Positions 34,811 to 42,977 of a DNA stretch of 64,000 nt are shown here, piece by piece. Under the pieces are notes generated by a model, which did no database searches, was not told the DNA's origin, and was given only the letters and a program-made list of their open reading frames with translations. The stretch covers positions 1 through 64,000 of the forward strand of contig CAUQKV010000007.1 in NCBI GenBank assembly GCA_963518845.1. Reading direction: 5' to 3'. Positions within the stretch are counted from its first letter, which is position 1; every line of letters begins with the position of its first letter. Both the position numbers and the translations under genes were made by a program. The stretch is from JABCPE02 sp963518845. GTDB taxonomy: Bacteria > Bacteroidota > Bacteroidia > Flavobacteriales > Weeksellaceae.

Positions 34811-35452
34811 ATGGAAAACTTACATGACAAACGCCAAGTCTACGAGCAGTTCGAACTTCATGACCACGAAGTAAAGGAAAACCCAATGGAGCATTTCAAG
34901 GAATGGTTTGCAGATGCGGACAAACATCCTGATATTTTTGAGGCTAATGCCATGATTCTCTCTACGATAGATGACGATGGCTGTCCTAGAACGAGAGCCA
35001 TGCTTCTGAAAAGCTATAGCAAAGAAGGTTTTGTGTTTTATACCAATTATAATAGTAAAAAAGGGAAATCTATCGACAAAAATAAGGTAGCTTGTCTCTA
35101 TTTCTTTTGGCCAGCTCTAGAACGCCAAGTAATGATAAAAGCAAGGCTGGAAAAAGTTTCGCCAGAAATGTCTGATGAATATTTTGCATCAAGACCTAGG
35201 GGAAGCAGATTAGGCGCTTGGGCTTCTGAACAAGGTGAAGAAATCCCTAGCAAAGCTTATTTAGCCCAAAAATTACAAGATTTAGAAAAAGAATTTGAAG
35301 GAAAAGAAGTGACACGACCGCCACACTGGGGAGGATATCTTGCCAAACCGTATGAAATAGAATTTTGGCAGGGAAGACCTAACCGTCTGCATGACAGAAT
35401 AGTATATCAGTTCCAAGATGGTAAATGGAAAACATCAAGATTAGCTCCCTAA
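34811..35452 (+). CDS. pdxH: Pyridoxamine 5'-phosphate oxidase
   Basis: A 213-residue FMN enzyme making pyridoxal 5'-phosphate. Signatures are ANAMILSTIDDDGCPRTRAMLLK, FYTNYNSKKG (FMN binding), and the C-terminal WGGYLAKPYEIEFWQGRPNRLHDR with the substrate-binding RLHDR. Length is standard. Its stop codon is within the terminator hairpin that separates it from convergent rimM. Confidence 0.96.
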   Translation: MENLHDKRQVYEQFELHDHEVKENPMEHFKEWFADADKHPDIFEANAMILSTIDDDGCPRTRAMLLKSYSKEGFVFYTNYNSKKGKSIDKNKVACLYFFWPALERQVMIKARLEKVSPEMSDEYFASRPRGSRLGAWASEQGEEIPSKAYLAQKLQDLEKEFEGKEVTRPPHWGGYLAKPYEIEFWQGRPNRLHDRIVYQFQDGKWKTSRLAP

Positions 35453-35467
35453 AAAGGAGCTTTTTTT
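35443..35467. terminator. Terminator pdxH / rimM
   Basis: AGCTCC (35443-35448) pairs with GGAGCT (35456-35461), followed by seven T. The pdxH TAA (35450-35452) is in the loop. Confidence 0.75.
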
Positions 35468-35990
35468 AGTTAAGAAAAACATCTATCAGCCCTTCTGGAA
35501 GTTCCATTTTGATGAATTTTTCATCTCTATTTACTTCTAAAATCCATTCTTTTACGATAGGAATGATGACTTCTTTCTGAACCAAGTCCAAGATAAAATA
35601 ATGCTGCGCAGTCTGGTCATTCACAGAAACGATGTTTCCGCAGGTTTTTCCATCTTTTTCTAAAATTTCAAAACCAATAACTTCGTGATAATAAAACTGA
35701 TTTCCACTCAGTTTTGGAAGAGTAGAAAGCGGAAGAAATACATTCTTGCCAATAAGCTGTTCTACCAGTGCTTCTGAGGAGTTTTTGAAAAGAATATTGA
35801 GAGAATCTTGTTTACTCCAAATGATTTTTTCAATAAAAAACGGAACCAATAGTCCGTTGATTTCAACGAATATTGATTCCAATTTTTTATAAATTTCGGG
35901 TTGGTCTGTATCTAATTTTAAAATAAGATTTCCCGAAAGACCGTGCTTACGAGTAATTTTGCCTAAAAAATAGCAATCTTCTTTCTGCAT
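35466..35990 (-). CDS. rimM: Ribosome maturation factor RimM
   Basis: A 174-residue 16S rRNA maturation factor. The N-terminal beta-barrel opens with YFLGKITRKHGLSGNLILKL and the PRC-barrel domain contains FYYHEVIGFEI and IPIVKEWILEVN. RimM binds S19 and helps assemble the 30S head. Co-transcribed with rpsP (12-nt gap), as in many bacteria. Confidence 0.95.
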   Translation of the reverse strand: MQKEDCYFLGKITRKHGLSGNLILKLDTDQPEIYKKLESIFVEINGLLVPFFIEKIIWSKQDSLNILFKNSSEALVEQLIGKNVFLPLSTLPKLSGNQFYYHEVIGFEILEKDGKTCGNIVSVNDQTAQHYFILDLVQKEVIIPIVKEWILEVNRDEKFIKMELPEGLIDVFLN

Positions 35991-36002
35991 CGGTAAGTTT
36001 TT

Positions 36003-36557
36003 TTAAGCTTCAGTTTCTTCAGCAGGTGCATCTCCTTCAGCTTCTACAGCAGGAGCTTCTTCTACTGGTGCTTCAGCAGCCTCAGCGGCAGCTTTTGCTT
36101 CTTCTTCAGCTTGTTTTTTAGCGTTGATTCTTGCTTCATTAGCTTTGTTTTCAGCTTCTAAAGCAGCTTTTTTAGCATCATCTTTAGATTTAACTAAACC
36201 ATCTTTTTTACCTTGGATTTTAGCTTCTTTTTCAGCTAACCAAGTGTTAAATCTTTTTTCAGCTTCAGCTTCACTGAAAGCTCCTTTAGCAACTCCTCCT
36301 TGAAGGTGTTTTTTGTAAAGAGCACCTTTGTAAGAAAGGATAGCTCTAGCAGTGTCTGTAGGCTGAGCACCATTGTTCAACCATTTTACAGCAGCATCCA
36401 CATCTAGTTCGATAGTTGCTGGATTGGTGATAGGATTGTAAGTTCCAAGTTTTGTGATGAATCTACCATCTCTTCTTGCTCTAGAATCTGCTACCACGAT
36501 GTGAAAGAAAGGTTTTCCTTTTTTTCCGTGTCTTTGTAATCTAATTTTTACTGACAT
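36003..36557 (-). CDS. rpsP: 30S ribosomal protein S16 with acidic C-terminal extension
   Basis: A 184-residue S16. Residues 1-82 are the conserved fold (MSVKIRLQRHGKKGKPFFHI, DSRARRDGRFI, LGTYNP, GAQPTDTARAIL). The remaining ~100 residues are rich in Ala, Glu and Lys, a charged helix ending in an acidic stretch. Such tails are common in flavobacterial S16, whereas E. coli S16 has only 82 residues. Heads the rpsP-rimM operon. Confidence 0.95.
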   Translation of the reverse strand: MSVKIRLQRHGKKGKPFFHIVVADSRARRDGRFITKLGTYNPITNPATIELDVDAAVKWLNNGAQPTDTARAILSYKGALYKKHLQGGVAKGAFSEAEAEKRFNTWLAEKEAKIQGKKDGLVKSKDDAKKAALEAENKANEARINAKKQAEEEAKAAAEAAEAPVEEAPAVEAEGDAPAEETEA

Positions 36558-36609
36558 AATTAAAATTGATTTAGTGGGAACTCGTCCCTGTTAATATTTT
36601 TTAAGTCCG

Positions 36610-36617
36610 CAAATGTA
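36610..36617 (-). promoter_or_regulatory. -7 box of rpsP-rimM
   Basis: On the minus strand TACATTTG, followed by CGG, matches TAnnTTTG about 50 nt upstream of the S16 ATG. Confidence 0.5.
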
Positions 36618-36679
36618 ACAAATAAAATTGAAAGTATAAACTTTTTTAGCCAAGAAAGTTTTATATTTTCTCTTTTTGG

Positions 36680-36991
36680 TTAATTTAGCTTTATGGTTTT
36701 GTATAGATAAGTGATAATCAGTGTATAACAAATAATTCCACAGCCAAGAGCTATCAGTATGCTTTTGAGAAGGCTGTAATTTAGCATGTATAAATAATAA
36801 TTTGCTGGAACAGCGGTGGAAAGCGCACCAAGAATTCCATATACAGCTCCGTGTACAGCGCTCTTTTTTTGGGGTGCAATCTCCATTCCACAAAAAGGAC
36901 AATTCCATTTACTAAAATTAGAAAGGAGAAGAAGTTTTTTTATTTGTTGCTTTTTACTGCAATGAGGGCAAATGAAATTTTGGTTTTTCAT
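36680..36991 (-). CDS. Zinc-ribbon membrane protein
   Basis: A 103-residue protein with two CPxC pairs near the N-terminus (CPHC at 9-12 and CPFC at 31-34), a treble-clef or ribbon, followed by two membrane helices (GAVYGILGALSTAVPANYYL and SILIALGCGIICYTLIITYL). It begins 3 nt after the adaptor gene stop, so it is the last gene of the ABC efflux operon. No function can be assigned. Confidence 0.65.
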   Translation of the reverse strand: MKNQNFICPHCSKKQQIKKLLLLSNFSKWNCPFCGMEIAPQKKSAVHGAVYGILGALSTAVPANYYLYMLNYSLLKSILIALGCGIICYTLIITYLYKTIKLN

Positions 36992-36994
36992 GTT

Positions 36995-38170
36995 TTATTT
37001 ATTCTTTTCTTTCAGTTCTTCTTTGTCTTTATCGGAAGGGTTCCAGACTTTTATTTCAGAATTTTTGTCAATTCCAGAAAGCACCTGCACATTGATACCA
37101 TCGCTGGCTCCTAGTTTTACAAAAACCTTTTTAAACGAACCATTACCCTGTTTTACCTCCACAAAAGGAACATCTTTTCCGTTCACTTTTTCGTATTGGA
37201 TAAGAGATTCGTCCAGAAGAAGGGCATTTTTCTGTGAGCTCAGGATAATTTCTCCATTTGCTGAGAAACCTGCGCGAATGTATTCATTATTAGGATTAAA
37301 CACATCGCCTTTTATTGGGAATTTTATAGTTCCGCTTTCTTCTGTTCCTTTTGGTGCGATGAGGGTCACTTTTCCAGAGAAAGCCTTGTTCTGGAGGGCG
37401 CCTATCACTACATTCATATTCATGCCTTCTTTTATTTTTCCTGCCTGCGCTTCATCTATTTTTCCTTCAAAAATGAGTGAATTTAGGTCTGCGATGGAGC
37501 AAATGGTAGTTCCCGCATTGAAGGAATTGGCCTCTATCACTTGGTTTCCTATTTTCACAGGAACTTCTAGGACAGTGCCGCTTGCTTTAGAACGAATTTG
37601 AGTTGTAGCCATGCTTTGCAGTTCAGGAGTAGCGCCAGTTCTAGCAATCTGCAAATTTTTTTGTGCAGTGGAAAATTGCTGTTGGGCATTTTTCACATTT
37701 TGTTCAGCGCTGTACAGCTGCTGTTGGGAGGTTAGAAATTCTTGTTTGGAGATAACGCCTTGTTTATAGAGACTTTCCTGCATTGCAAACTGCTGTTTTT
37801 GATTGGCAAGATTGGTTCTTGCATTGTTTATTTGGAGCTGGGCATTGCTTACCTGCTGCTGGGCATTGTTCACATCGGCTACACTGGGAACGATTCTCAG
37901 CGTGGCGATGAGCTGTCCTGCTGTCACTTTGTCGCCTTCTTTCACGAGAATTTGGTCAACAATCCCAGAAATATTGGGTTTTATTTCTATTTCTTCTTTA
38001 GGAACGATTTTTCCCGTAGCCATCACTTTGTCCTCCATATCTTGCACAGTGGGCTTTCTTGTGAGAAATTCCTTGCTTTCGGCAGAATTGGATTTTATCA
38101 AATACATTACAGTTGATCCCAGTAGAGCAACAGCAACTAATCCAAGAATGGCATAAATTATCTTTTTCAT
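36995..38170 (-). CDS. Periplasmic adaptor (membrane fusion) protein of ABC efflux system
   Basis: A 391-residue HlyD/MacA-like adaptor: N-terminal anchor (IIYAILGLVAVALLGSTVMYL), lipoyl half-motif ATGKIVPKEEIEIKPNISGI, long Q/N-rich coiled-coil hairpin (about 110-190) and second lipoyl half IRSKASGTVLEVPV, then beta-barrel and membrane-proximal domains. It links the MacB-like permeases encoded upstream to an outer-membrane TolC channel. Confidence 0.9.
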   Translation of the reverse strand: MKKIIYAILGLVAVALLGSTVMYLIKSNSAESKEFLTRKPTVQDMEDKVMATGKIVPKEEIEIKPNISGIVDQILVKEGDKVTAGQLIATLRIVPSVADVNNAQQQVSNAQLQINNARTNLANQKQQFAMQESLYKQGVISKQEFLTSQQQLYSAEQNVKNAQQQFSTAQKNLQIARTGATPELQSMATTQIRSKASGTVLEVPVKIGNQVIEANSFNAGTTICSIADLNSLIFEGKIDEAQAGKIKEGMNMNVVIGALQNKAFSGKVTLIAPKGTEESGTIKFPIKGDVFNPNNEYIRAGFSANGEIILSSQKNALLLDESLIQYEKVNGKDVPFVEVKQGNGSFKKVFVKLGASDGINVQVLSGIDKNSEIKVWNPSDKDKEELKEKNK

Positions 38171-38197
38171 TATTTTTATATTTAAAATTCAATTTTA

Positions 38198-39460
38198 TTA
38201 TTCACTTCTCAATGCATCTATCGGGCGGATGCTTATGGCTCTTTGTGCAGGAATCATGCCTATTATCAGTCCGAGGAAAACCATTATTGCCATTGCTCCG
38301 AATACATTTCCGTAATTAACAGTAGGATTGTAAAACGGAATGTCATCTTGGTTTTGGGTGGTGAGGCTTAAAAGCATCAGAACCAGCATTCCCAGCATAA
38401 ATCCAGCTAAGCCAGAGGATAAAGTAATGACCACGCTTTCCAATAAAATTTGGTTTCTCACCTCGGAGGGTTTCGCTCCCAAAGCTCGGCGGATTCCTAT
38501 TTCTTTGGTTCTTTCTTTCACGGTGATGAGCAGGATGTTGGATATCGCAATGACCCCAGCGATGATGGTAAGTGTCCCCACGATGATGGTCAAAAGCTGC
38601 ATGCCGTCAAGGAAACCTGTGAGTTTCTTAAATTCTTTCCCAAGGTTAAAAGCTCCAAAAGCATTGGTGTCTTCGGGTGAAACTCTATATTTGGTTTTTA
38701 GCTCATATTTTACTTTTTCTTCCACGATGCTCACATCTGCATTGGGTTTAGAAACAATGGATAAAACACCGACTCTGTCGCCTTCGTTAAACAACTGAGT
38801 AAAGGTAGAAAGCGGAATTATGGCCGTTTGGTCGCTCTCTATTCCTACTCTTCTTTTCATTCTGAAAACTCCTATCACATTGAAAAACACGCCTTTTATA
38901 TTGATGGATTTTCCAATCGGATTTTCACCCGCCTCGAAAAGTGTTTTGTAAATCTGCTCACCAATGACCACTACATTTTTATTTTCAGAAACATCAGAAT
39001 CATTCAGGTATCTACCGTATATCAGCTTTTTTTCAGAAATTTTATTTCCGATAGGATAGTCGCCATTGAGGCTGTAAGTGATGCTTTTCCCTCCCCTTGT
39101 CATCAGCACTCCTGCTGAACCAAAATTTCCCTTTGAATTTTGTGGAGCGATGTAGTCTATTTCAGGAATTTTCTTTTTTAAATATTCTATATCTGAAAGG
39201 TGCGGGTCTATGGTTCTGCCCTTTGGGAAGCCGTCATAAGGAATGGAAGTTTCCTGCCCCCAGAGGAAAATGGAATTTGTAGCAAAACTTGAAAACAACT
39301 TGTTGAAGCCGTTTTCCATTCCCTTGGCTGCTCCTAAAAGCGTGACATACAGGAACATTCCCCAGCCCACGCCAATCATAGTAAGGAAAGTCCGAAGTTT
39401 ATTATTCCTCAGTGAATAATAAATTTCCTGCCAAGTATCTTTTTTGAAAATGATATTCAT
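38198..39460 (-). CDS. MacB-like ABC transporter permease (second)
   Basis: A 420-residue FtsX/MacB-type permease with one N-terminal helix (LRTFLTMIGVGWGMFLYVTLL), a large periplasmic domain, and three C-terminal helices. The motif VKERTKEIGIRRALGAKPSEVR near residue 312 is diagnostic. It pairs with the permease encoded just upstream to form a heterodimeric channel. Confidence 0.92.
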   Translation of the reverse strand: MNIIFKKDTWQEIYYSLRNNKLRTFLTMIGVGWGMFLYVTLLGAAKGMENGFNKLFSSFATNSIFLWGQETSIPYDGFPKGRTIDPHLSDIEYLKKKIPEIDYIAPQNSKGNFGSAGVLMTRGGKSITYSLNGDYPIGNKISEKKLIYGRYLNDSDVSENKNVVVIGEQIYKTLFEAGENPIGKSINIKGVFFNVIGVFRMKRRVGIESDQTAIIPLSTFTQLFNEGDRVGVLSIVSKPNADVSIVEEKVKYELKTKYRVSPEDTNAFGAFNLGKEFKKLTGFLDGMQLLTIIVGTLTIIAGVIAISNILLITVKERTKEIGIRRALGAKPSEVRNQILLESVVITLSSGLAGFMLGMLVLMLLSLTTQNQDDIPFYNPTVNYGNVFGAMAIMVFLGLIIGMIPAQRAISIRPIDALRSE

Positions 39461-39486
39461 TTTGCTTCTTTTTTAATGAATTAACA

Positions 39487-40710
39487 TCAGCCTCTCAGCG
39501 CTTCTATTGGTTTTATTTTTGAAGCTCGATATGCTGGGACAAAGCCTGCTACCGCCCCTGAAATGACTAAACAAACAAATGCTGAAAATATCGCTCCCCA
39601 GCCTACATTTGGGTCTAAAATGAAATACTCTCGTAAATTGTTGCCAATCAGCCTCAGCGAAAGAACTCCTAAAATAACTCCAATAATCCCCGATAAAACC
39701 GTAATTACAATGCTTTCCTGCAAGATAAGCACCACGATGCTTATGGGTCTTGCTCCTATGGCTTTTCGTATTCCTATTTCCAGCGTTCGTTCTTTCACGA
39801 TGTAAACCATGATGTTACTAATGCCGATAATCCCTGCGACAAGCGTTCCAATTCCTATAAAACCTACGATAATGATAATTACGCTTAGGAACATAGTTCC
39901 GTTTTTGGTGTTTTCAGCATTATTAAAAACCCAAATCGCCTGTTCGTCCTCTGGCGAAACTTTTTTTCGCTCCTGAAGCTGATTTTTTAGTTCCTCTCCG
40001 AATTGTATCGCTTCATCAGGAGAGAGTTCCATGTTATAGGTTAGAGAAATTTCAGAAATGGTATCAGAACTTTTTTTAAGTTGCTGCATGGTGGTTATGG
40101 GAATACTGATGCTTCGCTCCGCCCAGTCGCCTTGGTTATCAGAAAAAACGCCGATGACTTTGAATATAGTTCCATTGATATCTAGTTCTTTACCAATAGG
40201 ATTTCCGTTTTTGATGAGGTCGCGATGCACCATTTTACCAATGACCGCTACATTTCTATTTTCTTTGATATCCGCAGGCGAAAGATACCGCCCATCCAAA
40301 ACCGTTCTGTTTTTGATGTAGACTTCCTCTTCACCAGCTCCGTTTATGCCGTAGCTGCCGCTTTCTTTGCCGTATTTCACTGTCCAAAAGGTGGAATATA
40401 TCGGTGAGGAATATTCTATGTTTTTTTTGTTTTCAGTGGTAACCGCCTCTAAATCATCATTATTAAAACTAATGAGCCTATCCGCTTGAAGTCCTGCATA
40501 GGCAAGGGAAGTCCGCCCAGAGGAAATGGAAATCAGGTTTTGTGCGCTTCTGAAACCATCATTAAAAGCGTTTTTTAGACCAGTTCCGATTCCAAAAAGA
40601 ACAATGAAAATGTAAAGTCCCAGCGCCACTGTAAAGCCAGAAAGCACCGTCCGAAGCATATTGCTCCGAATAGAACTGAAAATCTCCTGCCAGCGGTCTA
40701 AATCAAACAT
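39487..40710 (-). CDS. MacB-like ABC transporter permease (first)
   Basis: A 407-residue paralogue of the downstream permease: one N-terminal helix (MLRTVLSGFTVALGLYIFIVLFG), periplasmic domain, and three C-terminal helices with the motif VKERTLEIGIRKAIGARPISI. Its ATG is preceded by an uninterrupted run of 13 A, the length of which could vary by slippage and change translation. Confidence 0.92.
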   Translation of the reverse strand: MFDLDRWQEIFSSIRSNMLRTVLSGFTVALGLYIFIVLFGIGTGLKNAFNDGFRSAQNLISISSGRTSLAYAGLQADRLISFNNDDLEAVTTENKKNIEYSSPIYSTFWTVKYGKESGSYGINGAGEEEVYIKNRTVLDGRYLSPADIKENRNVAVIGKMVHRDLIKNGNPIGKELDINGTIFKVIGVFSDNQGDWAERSISIPITTMQQLKKSSDTISEISLTYNMELSPDEAIQFGEELKNQLQERKKVSPEDEQAIWVFNNAENTKNGTMFLSVIIIIVGFIGIGTLVAGIIGISNIMVYIVKERTLEIGIRKAIGARPISIVVLILQESIVITVLSGIIGVILGVLSLRLIGNNLREYFILDPNVGWGAIFSAFVCLVISGAVAGFVPAYRASKIKPIEALRG

Positions 40711-40723
40711 TTTTTTTTTTTTT
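40711..40723 (-). repeat. A13 tract directly upstream of permease ATG
   Basis: Thirteen consecutive T on the plus strand (A on the coding strand) abut the start codon at 40710. In Bacteroidota the A-rich region before the ATG helps ribosome binding, so length variation could tune expression of the permease. Confidence 0.6.
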
Positions 40724-40744
40724 GGTTTTTATTTAAAAATGCGT

Positions 40745-41434
40745 TTATAAAACAAATTGCTCGATGACTTCATCACTTTCTATAATGCCGTCTTTTAGGA
40801 AGACATTTCTTTTTGTCTGTGCTGCTACATCGGGTTCGTGGGTTACGATGATGATGGTTTTTCCTTGATTGTTGATTTCCTGTAGAAGTTTCATAATGTC
40901 ATGGGTGGTTTTGCTGTCCAAAGCTCCTGTCGGTTCATCGGCAAGGATAATTCTCGGATCAGTGATTAAGGCTCTGGCGATGGCTACTCTTTGTTTCTGC
41001 CCTCCCGAAAGCTCGTTCGGCAGGCGGTTTGCCCAGTCTGCAAGACCTACTTTTTCTAGATAATCTAAGGCTCTTTGGTTTCGTTCTTTTCTGCTTACAT
41101 TTTGATAATAGAGCGGAAGAGCTACATTTTCCAAAGCGGTTTTATAACTGATGAGGTTAAACGACTGAAATACAAATCCTAAAAACCTAGAGCGGTATTC
41201 TGCGGCTTTGGCCTCGTTGAGGTGTTCTATGGGAATGCCGTCCAGCTCGTAGATTCCGCTGTCTTTTTGATCCAAAATCCCTATGATGTTCAGTAGAGTG
41301 GATTTCCCAGAACCTGATGAACCCATGATGGATACGAACTCGCCTTCTGAAATATCCAGATTGATTCCCTTCAAAACATGAAGTTTGGATTTTCCGATAT
41401 CGTAGGATTTTTGTAAATCTTTAATAAAAACCAT
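40745..41434 (-). CDS. ABC transporter ATP-binding protein (MacB/LolD type)
   Basis: A 229-residue ATPase: Walker A GSSGSGKSTLL (about 37), Q-loop VFQSFNL, signature LSGGQKQRVAIARAL, Walker B IILADEPTGALD and H-loop VTHEPDVA. First gene of the five-gene operon. It powers the two MacB-like permeases and, through the adaptor, export across both membranes. Confidence 0.95.
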   Translation of the reverse strand: MVFIKDLQKSYDIGKSKLHVLKGINLDISEGEFVSIMGSSGSGKSTLLNIIGILDQKDSGIYELDGIPIEHLNEAKAAEYRSRFLGFVFQSFNLISYKTALENVALPLYYQNVSRKERNQRALDYLEKVGLADWANRLPNELSGGQKQRVAIARALITDPRIILADEPTGALDSKTTHDIMKLLQEINNQGKTIIIVTHEPDVAAQTKRNVFLKDGIIESDEVIEQFVL

Positions 41435-41467
41435 ATGAATTTATTTAAACGGCAGCAACATTTTTGA

Positions 41468-41475
41468 CAAATTTA
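41468..41475 (-). promoter_or_regulatory. -7 box of the ABC efflux operon
   Basis: On the minus strand TAAATTTG matches the -7 consensus 33 nt upstream of the ATPase ATG. A plus-strand TAATTTTG at 41477-41484 overlaps the same area but has poor spacing. Confidence 0.4.
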
Positions 41476-41626
41476 CTAATTTTGTGATAAATATTCATTA
41501 AATTTATACAAAAAAAAATAGGATTTTATAAAAACTCTTCTCATATTTGTCTTAACAAAATAAATATGAATAAAGATTTTTGTTAGGCGTTTTTAAATGA
41601 ATTATTAACTTTTAAATTTATAAAAA

Positions 41627-42310
41627 ATGAAATTTAGCGTAGTTTTTTTGCTTATATTCAATAGCTTTTTATTTAGCCAGATAAAAGTAGATTCTGTGAT
41701 TTTATCAGATAAAGCGAATTTAGAAAACTTAAATAACTATCGTGAAAAACTTAGTAAAAATAAGTTAGACCTGTCTTATCATATGAAATTTAGTGGGATT
41801 TTTCATCGTAATGGGGATAAGAATCCTATGGTTTTTACTGGTAAAGCAGAATATAAAAATGACTTGTTTTTAAATAATATTCACTTTAGTGAAAATATAA
41901 AAAAGGAAGAAGAAACGACTTTGTATAATTTTTTTAACCAAATATACAATCTCGCCTATACCTACTATTCATTTTCTCAGGACAAAAATAGTATTCTGAG
42001 TGATTTTTATTGTATACAAAATGAAAATGACCAGTGGAATTTCAAGGTATATAATAAAAATACAAAAGGGAAATTTAATAAAAATACTTCTGATAGAATG
42101 AACTTTGATATTGTATTAGACAGAAAAGGAATGGTTCGGCATATATTTACTTTTTCAGAAACATCTAAAGGATTCAATAGAAAAGGAAAAGATTATATAG
42201 AAATACATCTAAGTGTAATTGACAAAAAGTATAAAATAGAATACATAAATGGTAATATTATCAATCCAACTACTAATGAGAAGCTAATGTTTAATATTAA
42301 TTTTGAATAA
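41627..42310 (+). CDS. Secreted protein of unknown function
   Basis: A 227-residue protein with a signal peptide (MKFSVVFLLIFNSFLFSQ). The mature sequence is rich in N, K and F with two GKAEYK/GKDYIEIHLSV-like beta strands and no motif I recognise. The DNA is much more AT-rich than the flanking ABC operon and TolC gene. It may be a recent arrival or a fast-evolving lineage-specific gene. Confidence 0.55.
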   Translation: MKFSVVFLLIFNSFLFSQIKVDSVILSDKANLENLNNYREKLSKNKLDLSYHMKFSGIFHRNGDKNPMVFTGKAEYKNDLFLNNIHFSENIKKEEETTLYNFFNQIYNLAYTYYSFSQDKNSILSDFYCIQNENDQWNFKVYNKNTKGKFNKNTSDRMNFDIVLDRKGMVRHIFTFSETSKGFNRKGKDYIEIHLSVIDKKYKIEYINGNIINPTTNEKLMFNINFE

Positions 42311-42402
42311 TTGATGAGCGTAAAAAAAATAATTAAGTTAAACAAAAAATAGTTTTTTACAAGAAAAATTCTGATATTCGCCAAGAAAAAAATGATAAAA
42401 TA

Positions 42403-42540
42403 ATGGAAGCAACATTTGAGAAACTAATTTCTTATATTAGTAAAAACCCGCGAATTGTAACAAAAATAGTGGCTTTAGTTTTCTTTTTGTATTTTTTTGG
42501 ATACAAAATAGGAAAAACGATGGCATTGCTTGATAGATAA
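42403..42540 (+). CDS. Small membrane protein, 45 residues
   Basis: A short frame from ATG at 42403 to TAA at 42540. The predicted protein has a polar N-terminus (MEATFEKLISYISKNPRI) and one hydrophobic helix (VALVFFLYFFGYKIG). It is close in sequence style to the next microprotein and is followed by it after 11 nt. No homology is known to me; coding is inferred from the frame and the helix. Confidence 0.4.
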   Translation: MEATFEKLISYISKNPRIVTKIVALVFFLYFFGYKIGKTMALLDR

Positions 42541-42551
42541 TTAAAAAAGAT

Positions 42552-42650
42552 ATGAATAAGAAAGTTTTATACACCATATTCCGTGTTTTAGTAATAGTTT
42601 TTGTGCTTGGAGCTGTTGCAGAGTCTTTTGGGCGAAGCATAAAAGGTTAG
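42552..42650 (+). CDS. Small membrane protein, 32 residues
   Basis: A frame from ATG at 42552 to TAG at 42650. It starts with basic residues (MNKKVLYTIF) and contains one hydrophobic helix (RVLVIVFVLGAVAESFG). Sits between the 45-residue and the 98-residue frames on the same strand and may be co-transcribed with them. Confidence 0.4.
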   Translation: MNKKVLYTIFRVLVIVFVLGAVAESFGRSIKG

Positions 42651-42676
42651 CCTGAAATATTTTAGAAAATGATATT

Positions 42677-42973
42677 ATGAAAATAAAATATATTGTATTA
42701 ACTGTAATCGTTGTAGCTGTTTCATTTGTAGGTTATTCCTATTATCAATCTAATAAAAATAATGATAAATACATAGAATACGAAAAACAAGCTCAAAATG
42801 ATATAAAAAACAATAAAAAGAAATATTATCATTTCGGATTCGTTCCTATGAATAAGCAGAATGATTTGTTCGCTACACTTGATAAAAATAATGTTCAAAT
42901 CATCAATATGGACTGCGCTGCTATTCCAGAATTAGTTCATTATAATGATGTGATACTGAGTAGTATAAAATAA
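42677..42973 (+). CDS. Small anchored protein of unknown function
   Basis: A 98-residue protein with an N-terminal anchor or signal (KYIVLTVIVVAVSFVGYSYY) and a hydrophilic tail rich in N and K. The TolC gene begins 4 nt after its stop, so they probably share a transcript. Not recognised. Confidence 0.5.
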   Translation: MKIKYIVLTVIVVAVSFVGYSYYQSNKNNDKYIEYEKQAQNDIKNNKKKYYHFGFVPMNKQNDLFATLDKNNVQIINMDCAAIPELVHYNDVILSSIK

Positions 42974-42977
42974 AAAT

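Noticed and set aside
36558..36630. Ribosomal-protein autoregulatory leader before rpsP
   Set aside because: Only a -7 box is clear; no stable conserved structure could be supported.
36972..37601. 209-codon plus-strand frame opposite the efflux adaptor
   Set aside because: It is antisense to a well-supported adaptor gene in a clear operon; its sequence has no family features.
42314..42352. 12-codon frame after the 227-residue secreted protein
   Set aside because: Too short, lysine-rich and without a supporting signal.
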